Assembly (NCBI GenBank): GCA_003281225.1
Contig: QCCP01000009.1
Span: 1-64,000 of the forward strand
DNA: 64,000 bases
Source: Prochlorococcus sp. AG-347-L20
Lineage (GTDB): Bacteria > Cyanobacteriota > Cyanobacteriia > PCC-6307 > Cyanobiaceae
Direction: 5' to 3'
Shown here in pieces: positions 45,370 through 54,453 of the stretch. Below the pieces are notes generated by a model that had not been told where the DNA came from, made no database searches, and saw only the letters and a program-made list of their open reading frames with translations. The position numbers and the translations under genes were made by a program. Position 1 is the first letter of the stretch. Every line of letters begins with the position of its first letter.

Positions 45370-46332
45370 GTGAAGAAAAGAATTGGATTAGGTACGTGGT
45401 CTTGGGGGAATAAGCTTTTCTGGAATTACCAATCTACAAATGACGATGATTTACGTGAGACATATAATGAAGCGTTACGAAGAGGTTTCGATCTAATTGA
45501 TACTGCAGATTCTTACGGTACTGGGAATCTTCAGGGTAGAAGTGAATTGTTGATAGGAAAATTTTTACTAAATACTCCTTCAGCAAAGAAAAAAAGAATT
45601 CAAGTAGCAACCAAACTTGCACCTTATCCCTGGAGAATAGGTAACAGTGGTTTTAATAAACCTTTTTTAAAAAGTTTAGAAAGACTTAATAACAAATTAG
45701 ATATAGTGCAATTACATTGGTCAACTGCAAAATACAATCCTTGGCAGGAATTAGGGCTGTTGAATAATCTTTGCGATCTAAAAGATGAAGGCTTTGATTT
45801 TCAAATAGGCTTATCAAATATAGGCCCTAAAAGATTGATGAAATTAATTAATTTCCTAGCAAAAAGAGATCAGAGCCTAAAGAGTGTGCAAATACAGTTT
45901 TCTTTGCTTGCTCCCGATTTAGGAAAGCAATATCAGGTAAAAAAAATTTGCGACGAAAATAATATTGATTTCTTTGCTTATAGTCCTTTGTCCTTTGGAA
46001 TACTTTGTATTGATCCAGATAAAGAACAGAATAAAGAAAAAAGTTTTATTCGCAATGCGTTATTTGAAAACTATAAAAAACCAACATATGAATTGCGGAG
46101 GTGTTTAAAAAGAATTGCAAACCAAAGATCAGTTTCCCAAGCGCAAGTAGCAATTAATTGGTGTTGTTATCAAGGAGCTATTCCGCTCGTTGGAATGCGA
46201 AAAAAATCTCAAGTTATAGATGTATCGAATGTATTCAAGTGGAATTTAAATAAAAGTGAATTTAAAGTACTTCAGGAATTATCAAAAAAATGTTTAAAAA
46301 AAATGCCTAAAAATCCTTTTTCAAGCATTTAA
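45370..46332 (+). CDS. Aldo/keto reductase
   Basis: A 320-residue AKR-superfamily TIM-barrel enzyme. Family landmarks are LGTWSWGNK, FDLIDTADSYG (active-site Asp and Tyr), VATKLAPYPWR (Lys), DIVQLHWS (His), GLSNIGPKRL and QIQFSLL. Substrate is unknown; NADPH is the usual cofactor. Start is GTG at 45370 (GTGAAGAAAAG), the only start that gives the conserved N-terminal strand. Confidence 0.92.
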   Translation: MKKRIGLGTWSWGNKLFWNYQSTNDDDLRETYNEALRRGFDLIDTADSYGTGNLQGRSELLIGKFLLNTPSAKKKRIQVATKLAPYPWRIGNSGFNKPFLKSLERLNNKLDIVQLHWSTAKYNPWQELGLLNNLCDLKDEGFDFQIGLSNIGPKRLMKLINFLAKRDQSLKSVQIQFSLLAPDLGKQYQVKKICDENNIDFFAYSPLSFGILCIDPDKEQNKEKSFIRNALFENYKKPTYELRRCLKRIANQRSVSQAQVAINWCCYQGAIPLVGMRKKSQVIDVSNVFKWNLNKSEFKVLQELSKKCLKKMPKNPFSSI

Positions 46333-46340
46333 TTAAATTT

Positions 46341-46478
46341 TTAGCTAGATATTTTCTTATTTTTTTTTATTTGACAACCACTATTCCATAGTTCATTGGG
46401 AAATTTTTCACCAGTGAATCTAATAACTTTTGGTTTGAGATTTATTATCAAGTCATTCAGTTTTTTATTAGATTCCAT
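46341..46478 (-). CDS. Very small hypothetical protein (45 aa)
   Basis: An ATG at 46478 opens a 45-codon frame: MESNKKLNDLIINLKPKVIR, then FTGEKFPNELWNSGCQIKKN. It ends 9 bases from the convergent aldo/keto reductase stop. The FTGEKFPNELW segment looks like coding sequence, and the tight fit to its neighbour supports a gene. No family can be named. Confidence 0.45.
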   Translation of the reverse strand: MESNKKLNDLIINLKPKVIRFTGEKFPNELWNSGCQIKKNKKISS

Positions 46479-46630
46479 TTTGCAAGATTCGATTTTTTAA
46501 TAAGATAAATTAATTTAAAACTTATCTTCTCAGTATTTATACTTATAAAATTAAAAAAATTCTTTTTAATACAGGCATTTGAAGCAATATTTACACACTA
46601 ATAAATTATCTATTACATCTTCTTAGTTAT

Positions 46631-46660
46631 TTAAAAAAAGTGGAGTCCTTCCAGACTCCT
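46631..46660 (-). terminator. Terminator of ssrA
   Basis: On the minus strand GGAGTC, a 6-base loop and GACTCC form a hairpin (46642-46659), followed by CACTTTTTTT. It ends the tmRNA precursor. Confidence 0.75.
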
Positions 46661-46900
46661 CGTATCATTTGGTTGATAAGGCTGATATAACCCCATCTCC
46701 TTTATGATCAAGCAGCAACTGGTGCTGTTTGACGGGAGAAACTAACGATTTTGTTAGCATTTGTGTTTTTGCTCTAACCGAGCCGGCTTCAGTCACCTTC
46801 CTTATGCCCCGTCGAAACCATTACAACCCCAAATAGTGGAGTTGAGCGGAATCGAACCGCTGTCCGAAACATCGGTTGAGATCACCTAGTCCAATTGGAC
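46636..46900 (-). ncRNA. ssrA: Circularly permuted two-piece tmRNA
   Basis: On the minus strand the acceptor piece comes first: GGTTCGATTCCGC T-arm, then CAACTCC and the terminal A at 46837. A 6-base spacer (46831-46836) follows. The coding piece starts GGGGTTG at 46830, which pairs with CAACTCC, then GGTTTCGACGGGG. The tag reading frame runs from 46758 to 46711 and decodes ANKIVSFSRQTAPVAA with stop at 46710-46708. This inverted order of 3' and 5' halves is the known permuted ssrA of marine cyanobacteria. The outer ends are approximate. The RNA rescues stalled ribosomes with SmpB. Confidence 0.95.
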
Positions 46901-46960
46901 ATTTATATTCTGACAGGCAAAATGGTTATTGAATAGTTTTTTTACTAAGTTTTATCGTAT

Positions 46961-48085
46961 ATGAATGTAGTGGCATCATCTCCGGAAGGACTAGAGAAAT
47001 CTTTAGCAGAAGAAATTTTAAATTTAGGTGGCTTTAATATTAATACTTATAAAAGATTTATTAATTTTGAATGTGATTTTGAAACTTTTTATAGAGTTCA
47101 TTTCTATTCCAGATTAGCTTTTCGTTTTTATAGAGAAATTGCAAGTTTTAATTGCTATGACAAGCAATCTTTATATGCGGGGGTTAGAGATTCATTTGAT
47201 TGGTTAAATTGGTTGAACTTTGATAAAACGTTTAATGTTCAAGTAACTGGTAGAACATCTTCTTTAAGTCATACTCATTTCACAGCTCTTGAAGTAAAAA
47301 ATTCTATAACTGATTTGCAACAGGCAGTTTGGAATAAAAGATCAAATATTTCTCTAGATAATCCTGATTTTATAATTCATCTGCATTTAAATAATAATAA
47401 AGCAATTCTCAGTCTTCAAAGCAGCGTAGAAAGCTTACACAAAAGAGGTTATAGACCAGCAGTTGGAAATGCTCCATTAAAAGAAAATTTAGCTTCTGGA
47501 TTGATAAATATGACTCAATGGAATGGCAAAGTTCCGTTAATAGATTTTATGTGTGGCTCGGGTACTTTTTTAATTGAGGCAGTCAACCAATTCCTTGGAG
47601 TTCCCATAAATATTGATCAAGCATATCTTTTTGAGAATTGGTTGGACTTTAGGAAAGATATTTATCTTAATGAAAAAAATAAGGCAAAAAATAAAATTAT
47701 AAATTATGAAAAATTACCAACAATAATAGGGTGTGAAATTAATAAAAAGGTTTTTGAGCAGGCGAATGTAAACATATCATTAGCTGGACTCGAAAATTAT
47801 ATTGATCTTATAAATAATGATTTTTTAGAACTCCAATTAAGTTGCAGACCTGGGATAATCATATGTAATCCTCCATACGGCAAAAAATTAGGCGATGAAA
47901 ATGAATTGATTTGTTTATATGAACAAATGGGAATCTTCCTAAAAAACAATTTTTCAGGTTGGGAATTTTGGTTGCTAAGTGGAAATCCAACACTAACAAA
48001 ATATTTGAAAATGAAATCTTCATTGAAAATTCCCGTTAGCAATGGGGGAATAGATTGTAGATGGATAAAGTATTTAATAAGGTAA
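46961..48085 (+). CDS. THUMP-domain RNA methyltransferase, RlmL N-half-like
   Basis: A 374-residue protein with a THUMP-type RNA-binding N-terminus (about 1-160, SSPEGLEKSLAEEI, RVHFYSRLAFRFYRE) and a Rossmann methyltransferase domain. The domain includes SGLINMTQWNGKVPLIDFMCGSGTFLIEAVN and the catalytic IICNPPYGKKLGDE. This matches the YcbY N-half/RlmL family, which makes m2G2445 in 23S rRNA in E. coli. The exact target here is inferred. It is divergent from ssrA across about 60 bases. Confidence 0.88.
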   Translation: MNVVASSPEGLEKSLAEEILNLGGFNINTYKRFINFECDFETFYRVHFYSRLAFRFYREIASFNCYDKQSLYAGVRDSFDWLNWLNFDKTFNVQVTGRTSSLSHTHFTALEVKNSITDLQQAVWNKRSNISLDNPDFIIHLHLNNNKAILSLQSSVESLHKRGYRPAVGNAPLKENLASGLINMTQWNGKVPLIDFMCGSGTFLIEAVNQFLGVPINIDQAYLFENWLDFRKDIYLNEKNKAKNKIINYEKLPTIIGCEINKKVFEQANVNISLAGLENYIDLINNDFLELQLSCRPGIIICNPPYGKKLGDENELICLYEQMGIFLKNNFSGWEFWLLSGNPTLTKYLKMKSSLKIPVSNGGIDCRWIKYLIR

Positions 48086-48086
48086 C

Positions 48087-48488
48087 TTATTTTTTGCCTA
48101 AAACTGCCTTTGTTGTCTTGCCTAAACCTTCTAATGTTTGAGGAAGATAAGGTCCTTTAGCTAATTTTCCTCCAAGCTTCAAACTTAAGCCTGCAAGAAA
48201 TAAATCGATAAATATTATGAGTAATAAATTAAATTCAATATTCCAGTTATTATATTTCGTTAGAGAAAGATAAAAAATAATATGGATGCAAATTAGTACT
48301 AATAATAATAATGTAATACCAATTGCCAAAAATATTCCACCACTAATTAATCTTCTTTTTTCTCTATCTACTTCTTGAAGAGCTATTCTTACATGCAAAT
48401 CCATCACTGAACTTGCGATAGCTGAAATTCTCGAGGCGGTACTTGCAAAGTTTTTATTTTTTGGTTTTTCCATATTATTTTCTGCCAC
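48087..48488 (-). CDS. YqjE-like (phage-holin-3-superfamily type) membrane protein
   Basis: A 133-residue protein. A soluble helical N-terminus (about 15-45, SRISAIASSVMDLHVRIALQEVDREKRR) is followed by two membrane segments (about 48-75 and 85-105). This is the DUF1469/YqjE-like layout. Its start overlaps the upstream YqjD-like gene by 14 bases, the same pairing as yqjD-yqjE in proteobacteria. A real holin role is unlikely; no phage genes are near. Confidence 0.75.
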   Translation of the reverse strand: MAENNMEKPKNKNFASTASRISAIASSVMDLHVRIALQEVDREKRRLISGGIFLAIGITLLLLVLICIHIIFYLSLTKYNNWNIEFNLLLIIFIDLFLAGLSLKLGGKLAKGPYLPQTLEGLGKTTKAVLGKK

Positions 48489-48936
48489 TGTTAAGTAGAG
48501 TTCCTATTAGTAAACCAATACCAGCCGCAATAGCAATAGATAGTAGTGGTTTTTTTCTTATTGGATTTTCTATTTTTGGTCTAAGTGTATTGTTAAGTTC
48601 TTCTAATAATTCTTCTAATTGACTTTCGATAGGTTCAATTTTTTCTGATATTTCCCAATTGTTTTCTCTTATTGAATCGATGATTTCAAATAGTTGGCTT
48701 TTTATTCCAATTACTGAGGTTCCACTATGGCTAGCTATTACTTTAACTAAATCATCAATACTCCCTTTTGTGGCTTCAAGGGTTTGTTGTGCAATGTTAG
48801 GCCATTTTTCTTTTATTAAGGGTATTAAACTGTCAATTTTTTCAAGTAACCATTTTTCCGAAATAACTTCTTTTTCAGGAAAATCAGAGTTATTTTCTTT
48901 TTCTTCTACTTCTTTGGGAGGATGGTAAGTCTCCAT
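48475..48936 (-). CDS. YqjD/DUF883-like membrane-anchored helical protein
   Basis: A 153-residue protein with a long charged helical region (about 20-125) and a C-terminal membrane anchor (KKPLLSIAIAAGIGLLIGTLLNSGRK), as in DUF883/YqjD. E. coli YqjD associates with ribosomes in stationary phase at the membrane; a like role here is inference. It is the first of a two-gene overlapping operon with the YqjE-like protein. Confidence 0.75.
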   Translation of the reverse strand: METYHPPKEVEEKENNSDFPEKEVISEKWLLEKIDSLIPLIKEKWPNIAQQTLEATKGSIDDLVKVIASHSGTSVIGIKSQLFEIIDSIRENNWEISEKIEPIESQLEELLEELNNTLRPKIENPIRKKPLLSIAIAAGIGLLIGTLLNSGRK

Positions 48937-49123
48937 TATTTAAACTTATTTATTTTAAGATTAGACCCTATTTTCTTAATTTGGAACCCTTATCTAAAGA
49001 ATTGTTCGATTAATATATAATAAAACATATAAAAGTTTATTTACATTTTATTTATCTAGTCTGTTCTGCAAGAAGGTTTTGTTAAGCTATTACAGAATTT
49101 ATTAAATTAGTTTAAATTTCATC

Positions 49124-49261
49124 ATGGATATTACATTTGCATCCTTAATTTTTGCATCTCGCACAATCCCTACAGATTTTGGATTAGTAGCTGCAGCTAT
49201 CGCTGGAGCTGGAAGTTTGCTATTCATTGCTTTAAGATTTGTACCTGATGCAGGTAATTAA
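49124..49261 (+). CDS. Small single-span membrane protein (45 aa)
   Basis: ATG at 49124 opens a 45-codon frame. Its protein is MDITFASLIFASRTIPTDFG, then one membrane segment (about 21-37, VAAAIAGAGSLLFIALR) and a short acidic tail FVPDAGN. The size and single-span layout resemble small photosystem or cytochrome subunits of thylakoids, but the sequence does not match PsaM, PsbM, PetM or PsbX as I know them. The flanking 48937-49123 holds only AT-rich spacer and no other gene. Confidence 0.6.
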   Translation: MDITFASLIFASRTIPTDFGLVAAAIAGAGSLLFIALRFVPDAGN

Positions 49262-49344
49262 ATAACAGGAATCATCTTTAATAAAATATATCTTTATCTC
49301 AACTTTGTTTTGAAAATAGATTCGGTTTATTTATTAATTAGATA

Positions 49345-49707
49345 ATGAATAAATGGGTTTTGCTTGAACATAAAGTTTATTCTGCTAACTCGTTGGATAT
49401 TCATTATGATTTTCTTGTTGAAAATCGCATAGATTGTTTAACTTGGAAATTTTTCAAACTACCTATATTAAATCAAGCTTCTATAGAAATTATTAAGCAA
49501 CCAAATCATAGACTTGTATGGTTATCTAGGATAGAGCATGAACTTTCTGATAATAGAGGGTTTGTAAAAAGAATTGATCATGGAATATTTAAAAGTGTTT
49601 CTGATAAATTGGACTCTGAACATTATAGATTCATTTTGGATGGTGAGCTTCTTTATGGCTTGTTTGAAATTTCGGGTAATTTTTGCAGATTGAGCAAAAG
49701 CTATTAA
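49345..49707 (+). CDS. LigD 3'-phosphoesterase-like domain protein
   Basis: A 120-residue stand-alone protein. The segment WVLLEHKVYSANSLDIHYDFLVENRIDCLTW resembles the LigD N-terminal phosphoesterase core (His and HYD motif), followed by PNHRLVWLSRIEHELSDNRGFVKRIDHG and a final beta segment. LigD phosphoesterase trims 3' ends in non-homologous end joining. No ligase or Ku gene is visible in the window, so an isolated repair or RNA-end role is possible. It lies upstream of smc on the same strand. Confidence 0.65.
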   Translation: MNKWVLLEHKVYSANSLDIHYDFLVENRIDCLTWKFFKLPILNQASIEIIKQPNHRLVWLSRIEHELSDNRGFVKRIDHGIFKSVSDKLDSEHYRFILDGELLYGLFEISGNFCRLSKSY

Positions 49708-49783
49708 TACTCATTTATAAATAAACGTAATATTCCTATTGAGAATTTTTGCAAATTAGTTATTCTTATTTAGCTATTGAGAC

Positions 49784-52700
49784 TTGAGATTGGTACATAT
49801 CAATCAGGTCGAGTTTGAAAATTTTAAATCTTTTGGGGGAAATGTAAAAATACCTCTTGAAGAAGGTTTTACGGTGGTCACGGGTCCTAACGGTTCTGGG
49901 AAAAGTAATATTTTAGATGGAATTTTATTTTGTTTAGGTCTTGCTAATAGTAGAGGTATGAGGGCTGAAAGATTACCAGATCTAATAAATAACTCCAAAG
50001 TTAAAGAGGGTAAGTCATCAGAAACATCTGTATCGGTAAAATTTAATATTCAAGATTGGTCTCCCAGAGAGGACCTTCCGCCTTTGGAACTAGAAGAAGA
50101 AGAAATTGTGCTTAATAAAGGTCAAAAAGAATGGTTAGTTTCTAGAAAATTAAGGCTTATGCCAGGTGGTTCTTATGCTTCTACTTATACTTCTGATGGA
50201 AAACAATGTACCTTGCAACAAATACAGAGAATATTAAGAGATATCAGTGTTGATCCTGAGGGTAGCAATGTTGTTATGCAGGGAGATGTAACAAGAATAG
50301 TATCAATGAATAATAAAGAGAGGAGAAATCTTATTGATGAATTAGCAGGAGTCGCACTTTTTGATACAAGAATAGAACAAAGTAATGCAAAATTAAATGA
50401 CGTTTTCGAAAGACAAGAAAGATGTGAAATTTTAGAAAATGAATTGCAATTTAGTAAAAATAAGCTTGAAAAAGAATGTGAAAAAGCAAAGCGATATAAA
50501 GAGTTAAAGGCAAAACTATTACAAATAATAGAATTAGAGAAAGTTCTTATTTTTGAAAAACAAGTTAAGCATGTTGAATCTATAGAAAAAAAAGAAAGTG
50601 AATTTAAAAAAAATAAAATCTTATTGAATACACAAAAAGAATCTATTAGTAAAGAAATATCAGTTTTAGAAGATGCTTTGAAAATACTTGTTGATGAGCT
50701 TAAGGAGAAAGGAGAGGATAAATTGATAAAAGTTAATTCTGATATTGGAAGTATTAACTCTAGCTTGAGAGAACTTGATAGGATATCAATTCTGAATAAA
50801 GAAGAAGGTATTAAATTACAAAAACAGAGAGATGAAATTGCAATTTCTAAGAGGAATATCGAGTCAGAAAAGAGGAGACAAGAAAATTTCGATGATAATT
50901 TTTTAAATCAATTGAACTTGCAAATTGATGATCTCACTTTAAAACACAAACTATCCAGAAAAAAACTTTCTGATGCGGCTGGAGAATCTGGAGAATTCTC
51001 AAAACAAAGTATCAAATTAAATGTTGAGCTTGAAAGTATAAAAAATCAAATTAATCCTTTGGAAATAAAAAAAAGGAAAATTGAAGAGGAAACTATTCAA
51101 AATAATATTCAAAAAGATGAGATATTGTCACAGATCGAATCCTTAGACTTAGAAAAGCAGAAACTTTTTCAGGGAAATCAAAGAAAAAAAGAGACATCCG
51201 ATACAAAGAATAAAAATTTGGCAAGTAATAGCGCAGAAATTAATTTTTTAAAAAATGAAATCGATTTATTAATTAAAACTAAATCAAGGCTAAATAACGA
51301 GCAATTAAGGCTTTCAAAGGATTTATCTAGATTTGAAAGCAGGAAGGAAGCTTTAAACGAATCTAGAGGTTCATATGCTCTCAGAATTCTCTTAGAGGCA
51401 GGGTTAGAGGGTATACATGGTTATGTAGCTCAACTTGGAGAGGTCAGTGAGAAAAATAGATATGCATTAGAAATTGCTGCTGGAAATAGGTTAGGACAAA
51501 TTGTTGTTGATAATGATCATATTGCTGCAAAAGCAATTGAAATTCTTAAAAAGAAGAAAGCGGGAAGATTAACTTTTTTACCTTTAAATAGAATTAAAAG
51601 TCAAAAAAAGAATTTTGCAATTTCAAGATTTGAAAATAACAGGGAGAATGGATTTATTGATAAAGCTATTAATCTAATTACTTTTGATAAAGTTTATTCA
51701 GATGTTTTTCGATATGTTTTTGGAGATACTTTGGTTTTTTCAGACTTATCCTCAGCTAGGTTATCTACACAAAAAAATAGGTTGGTTACCTTAAGTGGTG
51801 AATTATTAGAAGCAAGTGGTGCTATTACAGGAGGCAGTAAGTTAAATAAAGATTTGGCTTATAGGTTTGGAATTAATAATGATATTGATGATTCCAGTCC
51901 TATAAAAGAAAGATTATTAGTTATCGAAGAAGCTTTAAAAGAGTCAGATAATGATTTGATAATAAAAAATAATAGACTTAGTAAATTAAATTCTAACCGT
52001 AGTCAAATAATTGAGGATTGTGCTTCGTTTAATAAAGAAATTGAAGTGAATCAGGATTCTCTTAAAGTTGTCTCGCAAAGAATTGAGGATTGTAAATCGA
52101 GATTAAATAAACTTGATACTGCTAATAATTTATTAGTTAACCAGTTAGACCATTTAAAAGTTGAATTGAAGCCTTATCATAATAAGTTTGATCAATTACA
52201 AACCATTCAAAAGGCAAATGATGAAAAAAATCAAAAATTATCATTAATAGCTTTTAATAACGATTTTAATAATCTTGATAAAAAACTTGAATTACTTATT
52301 AAGGAAAGAGATACATTATTAGATAAAAAGAATCAATTTGCTTTAAATAAAGAGCGTATCAATAATTCACTACAAATTACTTTATTACAAGAAAAAAACT
52401 TGCAGGAATCTATTCAACAACTCGCAATTTCACATAGTGAATGGATAGAAAAAAGAGATGCATTTAAAAAAGAGCTTTTAGATCTCAATAATGAAAAAAA
52501 TTCTCTAGAAAAGGATTTTGGTTTATTGAGAAGGAAAAGAGATGAATTAAACTCTTCAATTTCAAATAAAAGGCAAGAATATAATAACTATCTGATGAAG
52601 CTTGAATATCTTGAAAGGGATATGAATTCTCTTCAAGAAGAGATGAGGAGCGAGAAAATAAAATTAGAAAATTATAAAAAAGATCTACCTAATCCCTATC

Positions 52701-53374
52701 CAGAGTTTGGAGAATATGAAGAGAAGAGTCTTGAATCTTTGCAATCAGAAATTTCGATTATAAATGCAAAATTACAAAGCTTAGAGCCTGTTAATATGTT
52801 AGCTCTTGATGAACTAGAAGAGTTAATTGAGAGATTAAAAGGTTTGCGAGAAAAATTAGAAATTTTATCTAATGAAAGATCTGAATTATTGCTGAGAATA
52901 GAAACTGTATCTACGATGCGTCAGGAGGCTTTTATGCAAGCATTTAAAGAAGTTGATAAACATTTCAGAGAAATTTTTGCAAATTTATCTGATGGAGATG
53001 GATTTCTTCAACTTGAAAATCCTAATTCTCCTTTAGAAGGAGGATTAACTTTAGTGGCTCATCCTAAGGGAAAAAATGTCAGAAGATTAGCCTCTATGTC
53101 AGGTGGTGAAAAATCGTTAACTGCTTTAAGTTTTTTATTTGCTTTGCAAAAGTATAAACCTTCACCTTTTTATGCATTAGATGAGGTTGATAGTTTTTTA
53201 GATGGTATTAATGTTGAAAGGTTGTCAAAACTAATATCGAATCAGTCATCAAATGCTCAATTTATAGTTGTAAGTCATAGAAGGCCTATGATTAGTGCGT
53301 CTGAACGAACAATTGGGGTTGCGCAAGCAAGAGGTGCTAATACTCAAGTTCTTGGGTTACCAAATGCTGCATAA
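49784..53374 (+). CDS. smc: Chromosome segregation ATPase SMC
   Basis: A 1196-residue protein. The N-terminal ATPase half has Walker A GPNGSGKSN (34-42). Two long coiled coils (about 170-500 and 680-1015) surround a hinge with GYVAQLGEVSEKNRYALEIAAGN. The C-terminal head has LASMSGGEKSLTALSFLF and the Walker B FYALDEVDSFLD. It forms a dimer that compacts and segregates the chromosome with ScpA/ScpB. Start is TTG at 49784; an in-frame TTG at 49790 is an alternative two codons later. Confidence 0.95.
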   Translation: MRLVHINQVEFENFKSFGGNVKIPLEEGFTVVTGPNGSGKSNILDGILFCLGLANSRGMRAERLPDLINNSKVKEGKSSETSVSVKFNIQDWSPREDLPPLELEEEEIVLNKGQKEWLVSRKLRLMPGGSYASTYTSDGKQCTLQQIQRILRDISVDPEGSNVVMQGDVTRIVSMNNKERRNLIDELAGVALFDTRIEQSNAKLNDVFERQERCEILENELQFSKNKLEKECEKAKRYKELKAKLLQIIELEKVLIFEKQVKHVESIEKKESEFKKNKILLNTQKESISKEISVLEDALKILVDELKEKGEDKLIKVNSDIGSINSSLRELDRISILNKEEGIKLQKQRDEIAISKRNIESEKRRQENFDDNFLNQLNLQIDDLTLKHKLSRKKLSDAAGESGEFSKQSIKLNVELESIKNQINPLEIKKRKIEEETIQNNIQKDEILSQIESLDLEKQKLFQGNQRKKETSDTKNKNLASNSAEINFLKNEIDLLIKTKSRLNNEQLRLSKDLSRFESRKEALNESRGSYALRILLEAGLEGIHGYVAQLGEVSEKNRYALEIAAGNRLGQIVVDNDHIAAKAIEILKKKKAGRLTFLPLNRIKSQKKNFAISRFENNRENGFIDKAINLITFDKVYSDVFRYVFGDTLVFSDLSSARLSTQKNRLVTLSGELLEASGAITGGSKLNKDLAYRFGINNDIDDSSPIKERLLVIEEALKESDNDLIIKNNRLSKLNSNRSQIIEDCASFNKEIEVNQDSLKVVSQRIEDCKSRLNKLDTANNLLVNQLDHLKVELKPYHNKFDQLQTIQKANDEKNQKLSLIAFNNDFNNLDKKLELLIKERDTLLDKKNQFALNKERINNSLQITLLQEKNLQESIQQLAISHSEWIEKRDAFKKELLDLNNEKNSLEKDFGLLRRKRDELNSSISNKRQEYNNYLMKLEYLERDMNSLQEEMRSEKIKLENYKKDLPNPYPEFGEYEEKSLESLQSEISIINAKLQSLEPVNMLALDELEELIERLKGLREKLEILSNERSELLLRIETVSTMRQEAFMQAFKEVDKHFREIFANLSDGDGFLQLENPNSPLEGGLTLVAHPKGKNVRRLASMSGGEKSLTALSFLFALQKYKPSPFYALDEVDSFLDGINVERLSKLISNQSSNAQFIVVSHRRPMISASERTIGVAQARGANTQVLGLPNAA

Positions 53375-53418
53375 ACTCACTTTTTTAATTTATACGTCAG
53401 AATAATAAAAAGAAATTT

Positions 53419-54450
53419 ATGAGCTTGTCTAACACATCTGCTAATAAGAATCTTCCTAACTCGGTTCCTAGTGAACGTTTATGGTTAAGGTCAGAATTAA
53501 TGGGAACACAAGTGATAACCACTGATACTGGGAGGCGGCTAGGCGTAGTTGGCGAAGTTGTTGTTGATATCGATAGAAGAGAGGTGGTCGCTTTAGGACT
53601 AAGAGATAATCCACTGACAAGATTTTTACCAGGTTTACCAAAATGGATGCCTTTAGAAAGTATAAAGCAAGTTGGAGATGTCATTTTAGTTGACTCCATA
53701 GATTCTTTGAGTGAGAGTTTTTCTCCAGAAAGATATGGGAAGGTAATTAATTGTCAAGTGATTACAGAATCTGGACAACTTTTAGGGAGAGTTCTTGGCT
53801 TTTCTTTTGATATTGAGACTGGGGATTTGATATCTCTTGTTATGGGTGCTGTTGGTGTTCCGCTTTTAGGTGAGGGAGTTTTAAGTACTTGGGAAATACC
53901 TGTTGAGGAAATTGTAAGTAGTGGTACCGATAGGATTATTGTTTATGAAGGCGCGGAAGAGAAATTGAAGCAACTAAGTAGTGGACTACTTGAGAAACTT
54001 GGAGTCGGGGGTTCTTCATGGGATGAAAGGGAATCAAATGGATACTCAGCAAATCTTGTACCTGTTGAGAATCAGTTACTTTCAGCTTCTGAATCAGAAC
54101 AGCAAAATAATTTGGTCGAGGAATATGAAGAAGATGATTATGAAGATGATTATGAAGATGAACTTGAATATGTTGAAATAAATGGTTCTGCAGAGGAAAT
54201 AAATAACAGAAAAAAGCTATACATGGATAATGATGATTCTGATCAGATCGAGAATCAAAATAGTGTTAATCAAATAGATGAAAAAAACAATATTGATTTT
54301 AAGCAAAAGAAAAAATCAACCACTAATTTAGTTTCGAAAAGACCAATTCAAAATGCAACTGAAACTTTAGATATTGAACCATTAGATGAAAAAAATTTAG
54401 TTCAAGATAATAAAAAATCAGAAAAGTTTAAAATCGAAGATCCCTGGTAA
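53419..54450 (+). CDS. PRC-barrel domain protein with acidic tail
   Basis: A 343-residue protein with two PRC-barrel repeats (about 22-95, WLRSELMGTQVITTDTGRRLG; and about 108-180, KVINCQVITESGQLLGRVLGFSFDIETGDLI). An acidic low-complexity stretch follows (about 234-254, runs of Glu/Asp/Tyr), then a charged tail. PRC barrels bind RNA or other proteins; in cyanobacteria they are often of unknown function. It is 44 bases downstream of smc. Confidence 0.85.
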   Translation: MSLSNTSANKNLPNSVPSERLWLRSELMGTQVITTDTGRRLGVVGEVVVDIDRREVVALGLRDNPLTRFLPGLPKWMPLESIKQVGDVILVDSIDSLSESFSPERYGKVINCQVITESGQLLGRVLGFSFDIETGDLISLVMGAVGVPLLGEGVLSTWEIPVEEIVSSGTDRIIVYEGAEEKLKQLSSGLLEKLGVGGSSWDERESNGYSANLVPVENQLLSASESEQQNNLVEEYEEDDYEDDYEDELEYVEINGSAEEINNRKKLYMDNDDSDQIENQNSVNQIDEKNNIDFKQKKKSTTNLVSKRPIQNATETLDIEPLDEKNLVQDNKKSEKFKIEDPW

Positions 54451-54453
54451 TTG

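Noticed and set aside
46636-46900. tmRNA as the integration anchor of the nearby array
   Set aside because: No duplicated tmRNA end is found, and the array borders coincide with ArgJ tails over 2 kb away.
49124-49261. Naming the 45-residue protein PsaM
   Set aside because: PsaM sequences known to me have a different start and span, so I left the gene unnamed.
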